From JBELMB01 sp042088665 (GTDB lineage: Bacteria > Pseudomonadota > Alphaproteobacteria > Rhodobacterales > Rhodobacteraceae), in assembly GCA_042088665.1 (NCBI GenBank), contig JBELMB010000217.1:1-8440 (forward strand): a DNA stretch of 8,440 bases. The letters are read 5' to 3'. The first letter of the stretch is position 1; every line of letters begins with the position of its first letter. Under the pieces are notes generated by a model. It was not told the origin of the DNA, did not search any database, and was given only the letters and a program-made list of their open reading frames with translations. A program made the position numbers and the translations under genes. This document shows, piece by piece, positions 5,987 through 8,440 of this stretch.

Positions 5987-6580
5987 ATGTTCAGCCAACT
6001 CAAAGTGATCGCCGGTGTGGCGATCGTGGGCTTCCTTGCCTACAGCATCTTCTTTGCCGACAGCGGGGAGCAGACAGCCGATCTGGGCCAGGTTCTGGAC
6101 CGCACCGAATTTGCCCTGACCAATTATGACACCTACCTGACGGAAAACAGCATTACCGAAGTGACCGAAGAGAACGTCGAAGAGTTCACCGGCTTTCTGA
6201 CGGAGGTCCTGAACTCTGAGCCGCGCTTCCACAGCACCCCCCTCGGGTTGGAGATCCAATCTGACGCAAAATTCCTCGGGTTTGCGGATGAGAATGCCAA
6301 CGGCACGCAGGATGCCGAAGAGGGCGACCTCTTTACCGTTGAAATCGACGAAGAAAACGAGCGGCTGATCGCCACCGATATGTCCGGCAATTCCTCTGGC
6401 ATGCGTTTCTCTGGTGCCGGGTTCCTCGCCGGTGCTTTCATCGGGTCGATGCTGGCGCGCCAGCGTGGGGCCGGCATCAGCAAGGCCAGCTTCAACAACC
6501 GCAACCCCACGCCACGGTCCAGCTATCGCGCGCCCGCCAGTGCCAGCGCCCGCTCCGGCGGCCTGCGCGCGGGCAAGTGA
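5987..6580 (+). CDS. Membrane-anchored protein with EF-hand-like loop, unknown function
   Basis: 197 residues, not assigned to a known family. An N-terminal hydrophobic segment (about 6-24, VIAGVAIVGFLAYSIFF) is an uncleaved anchor or signal. An acidic soluble region follows (30-135). Inside it, D101-x-N103-x-N105-G106 ending in E112 matches the 12-residue EF-hand/calcium-loop pattern. Residues 142-157 are hydrophobic with regularly placed glycines (G143, G145, G149, G153) and could be a second membrane segment or a packing helix. The tail (158-197) is basic and rich in Ser, Ala, Arg and Pro. The ATG has GGAG six bases upstream. It sits 30 bp after the rhomboid-GNAT gene and 54 bp before the aminopropyltransferase gene, so it belongs to the same operon and may be a partner of these membrane enzymes. 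Confidence 0.85.
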   Translation: MFSQLKVIAGVAIVGFLAYSIFFADSGEQTADLGQVLDRTEFALTNYDTYLTENSITEVTEENVEEFTGFLTEVLNSEPRFHSTPLGLEIQSDAKFLGFADENANGTQDAEEGDLFTVEIDEENERLIATDMSGNSSGMRFSGAGFLAGAFIGSMLARQRGAGISKASFNNRNPTPRSSYRAPASASARSGGLRAGK

Positions 6581-6593
6581 TCCACGCCACGCA

Positions 6594-6614
6594 GCGCCCG
6601 GTTCGCCCGGGCGC
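6594..6614 (+). promoter_or_regulatory. Intercistronic GC hairpin before the speE-like gene
   Basis: GCGCCCGG (6594-6601) and CCGGGCGC (6607-6614) form a perfect 8-bp stem with loop TTCGC in the 54-bp gap. There is no T-run after it, so it is not an intrinsic terminator. It ends nine bases before the GAAGG ribosome binding site (6624-6628). An mRNA-stability or processing element, or partial attenuation of the last gene, would fit. Confidence 0.5.
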
Positions 6615-6634
6615 CGCATCCGTGAAGGCGCGCC

Positions 6635-8209
6635 ATGTCTGACATCCCCGACAACAGGCCGACGGACACGCAAGACCGCCGCTACACCGACCTGCCGCAA
6701 CGACAGGCGGCGGTTCTGCTGGGCTCTATCCTCGTGGTGGCGCTGTGCGGTATTGTCTACGAGCTGATCATCGGCACCGTGTCCAGCTATCTGCTGGGCA
6801 ATTCGGTATACCAGTTTTCGCTCACCATCGGCTTTTTCATGTTTGCCATGGGGATGGGATCCTACGTGTCCCGCTTTATCGAGGGCAATCTGATCCAGGC
6901 CTTTGTCTGGGTCGAGCTGGTTTTGGCGCTGGTGGGGGGGATGTGCTCCATCTCGCTTTTCATGCTCTTTCCCTATGCGCCCTGGCTCTACACCGTGGGG
7001 ATGTTCACTTTCATCTCGACGATCGGTTTTCTCGTCGGGCTTGAGATCCCGCTGCTGACCCGCGTGCTGTCACAGAGGTCCACGACGCGGGAATCGATCG
7101 CCGATGTGCTGTCGCTCGACTACATCGGTGCGTTGGTGGGGTCTGTTGCCTTTCCGATCCTGCTGCTGCCGTCGCTGGGGCTGATCTCGGCGTCCTTTGC
7201 CATCGGGTTGACCAATGCCATGGTTGCGCTGCTGAACGTCTTCTGGCTGCGCGATCAACTGGACGATTTCAAGCGCATGCTGCTGGTGACCCTCGGGACG
7301 ATCGTGCTGCTGTTCGCGCTGACCCTTTCGGCCGGTCGCATCACGGGCTTTGCGCAAGACCACCTCTACTTTGACCAGATCATCATGCGCGAGCAGTCCG
7401 CCTACCAGACGCTGGTGGTCACCAACACATGGAAGAAGAACGACGTTCGTCTGTACATTGACGGCCACCTGCAATTCGCCGAAGCGGATGAATACCGCTA
7501 CCATGAGGCGCTGGTGCATCCGGTGATGACATGGGGCGGCACGGCGCCCGAAAGCGTGCTGATCCTTGGCGGCGGGGATGGGCTCGCTGTGCGTGAAATC
7601 CTCAAACACCCCTCCGTCACGCGGATCGATCTTGTGGATCTCGACCCCGCAATCACCGATCTGGCCCGCGATTTTGCCCCTCTGACCCGCCTCAACAAGG
7701 AGGCCCTCACCGCACCCGGGCTGACTGTCTACAACGAGGATGCCTTCGGTTTCATACAAAACACCGACCAGACCTATGATCGCATCATCATGGACTTCCC
7801 CGACCCGCACAACGAAGCCCTGACAAAGCTGTACGCAGTGGAATTCTACGCAATGGTGGGGCGCACCCTGGCCCCCGGTGGTGCGGTCATCAGCCAGTCC
7901 AGTTCGCCGTTCTTTTCACCGCACACCTATTGGACCGTCTCCCGCACCATGGAAGAGATCTTTCCCCAAGTGGTGAACTTTCAGATCCCCGTGCCATCGT
8001 TCGGCATCTGGGGGTTCAACATGGCCAGCTTTGACGGCACGGCAGACCTCGGCCCCCTTCCCGAAGGGCTGCGCTTTGTCTCGGAAGAGCTGTTTGCAGC
8101 TGCGCGGGTCTTCCCGCCGGATCTCTTGCCGAAACGCCCTCTGGAGGTGAACTCGATCTTCAATCCCACGATATTCGAGGAATACGCCCGAGATCTCGGG
8201 CGGTTCTGA
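6635..8209 (+). CDS. speE: Membrane-fused polyamine aminopropyltransferase (spermidine synthase-like)
   Basis: Predicted to transfer an aminopropyl group from decarboxylated SAM to an amine such as putrescine. The 524-residue protein is about twice the length of a soluble SpeE. Residues 1-235 hold about seven hydrophobic helices (near 25-47, 60-79, 88-112, 117-138, 160-180, 183-205, 214-233). Residues about 240-510 are the spermidine synthase domain, with all expected motifs: YFDQII (245-250), DGHLQFAEADEYRYHE (276-291), the nucleotide-binding GGGDG (312-316), DLDP (335-338), NEDAF (367-371) and catalytic DFPDP with Asp387 and Asp390, where DSTDP or similar is usual. GAAGG six bases upstream supports the ATG. 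It closes the operon begun by speD, which makes its donor. The amine acceptor cannot be read from sequence, and the membrane half may mean a lipid or envelope substrate, or only anchoring. Confidence 0.9.
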   Translation: MSDIPDNRPTDTQDRRYTDLPQRQAAVLLGSILVVALCGIVYELIIGTVSSYLLGNSVYQFSLTIGFFMFAMGMGSYVSRFIEGNLIQAFVWVELVLALVGGMCSISLFMLFPYAPWLYTVGMFTFISTIGFLVGLEIPLLTRVLSQRSTTRESIADVLSLDYIGALVGSVAFPILLLPSLGLISASFAIGLTNAMVALLNVFWLRDQLDDFKRMLLVTLGTIVLLFALTLSAGRITGFAQDHLYFDQIIMREQSAYQTLVVTNTWKKNDVRLYIDGHLQFAEADEYRYHEALVHPVMTWGGTAPESVLILGGGDGLAVREILKHPSVTRIDLVDLDPAITDLARDFAPLTRLNKEALTAPGLTVYNEDAFGFIQNTDQTYDRIIMDFPDPHNEALTKLYAVEFYAMVGRTLAPGGAVISQSSSPFFSPHTYWTVSRTMEEIFPQVVNFQIPVPSFGIWGFNMASFDGTADLGPLPEGLRFVSEELFAAARVFPPDLLPKRPLEVNSIFNPTIFEEYARDLGRF

Positions 8210-8295
8210 CCACTTGCCCATTTGCCGGGGCCACGCCCATCTCGAAGATGAGCGCAGAGGCCGCGGGCCAGTCAGCTTACAGCAGAAAACACCTC

Positions 8296-8347
8296 AGGAC
8301 ACGCCAGCCGGTCTCGTATCAAAACCCGCGTGTCTTTGCAGTTTTTT
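8296..8347 (+). terminator. Putative Rho-independent terminator of the speD-speE operon
   Basis: GACACGC (8298-8304) pairs perfectly with GCGTGTC (8328-8334). With a G-U and an A-U pair the stem reaches nine. TTT follows at once, and a six-T run lies at 8342-8347. The loop of 23 nt is longer than ideal and the T-run is interrupted, so this is moderate. It lies about 90 nt past the aminopropyltransferase stop. Confidence 0.42.
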
Positions 8348-8440
8348 GGCGGATCTGAACGCTTCTTTTACCGAATCCCCCAACCATAAAGGGCGGTAGG
8401 GAGAGGGATGCATTTTTGCCCGGGCTACATATAGATCGGA
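8348..8440. other. Non-coding right edge
   Basis: No gene, RNA or convincing signal was found in these last bases. The palindrome GCCCGGGC (8418-8425) is isolated. A possible ATG at 8408 stops after eight codons. The next gene presumably begins beyond the window. Confidence 0.5.

Noticed and set aside
4505..6700. 731-codon open frame on the minus strand across the operon
   Set aside because: It is antisense to three well-supported genes. Its translation is rich in Arg, Gln, His and Gly without domain or hydrophobic pattern, as expected for a shadow frame in GC-rich DNA.
8214..8399. 61-codon frame from a TTG after the speE-like gene
   Set aside because: No ribosome binding site, no recognisable features, and it runs through the putative terminator.

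Overview
The window looks like chromosome of a marine alphaproteobacterium, most likely Rhodobacteraceae (Roseobacter group). The base composition is GC-rich. The first gene has the RTX-plus-Hint layout common in that group, and the other proteins fit it. This placement is inference from protein style; there is no rRNA or other direct marker.

Left part (2-3923): a secreted, calcium-binding RTX/LamG protein with a C-terminal Hint domain enters from the left edge on the + strand, so its 5' end is missing. It converges, 10 bp stop to stop, on a minus-strand MltB-type lytic transglycosylase lipoprotein with a peptidoglycan-binding tail. Upstream of that gene on the minus strand lies a 71-residue protein with a Cys/His-rich head and one membrane segment, preceded by an excellent Shine-Dalgarno sequence.

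Middle (3924-4256): an AT-richer divergent intergenic region. It has TTGAC-type -35 boxes on both strands, two overlapping and mutually exclusive hairpins, and a 12-codon ATG minigene ending 10 bp before speD.

Right part (4257-8209): a tight four-gene + strand operon. It runs speD (pyruvoyl AdoMet decarboxylase, which makes decarboxylated SAM), a rhomboid protease fused to a GNAT acetyltransferase (ATGA overlap with speD), a membrane-anchored protein with an EF-hand-like loop, and a spermidine-synthase-type aminopropyltransferase fused behind about seven membrane helices. SpeD supplies the aminopropyl donor used by the last enzyme. The two middle genes are not standard polyamine genes and are membrane proteins, as is the transferase. 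This suggests a membrane-associated aminopropyl-transfer module, which is the most interesting content of the window. A hairpin plus T-run after the operon is a plausible terminator. The last 90 bases hold nothing I can name. I saw no tRNA, rRNA, CRISPR array or insertion sequence.
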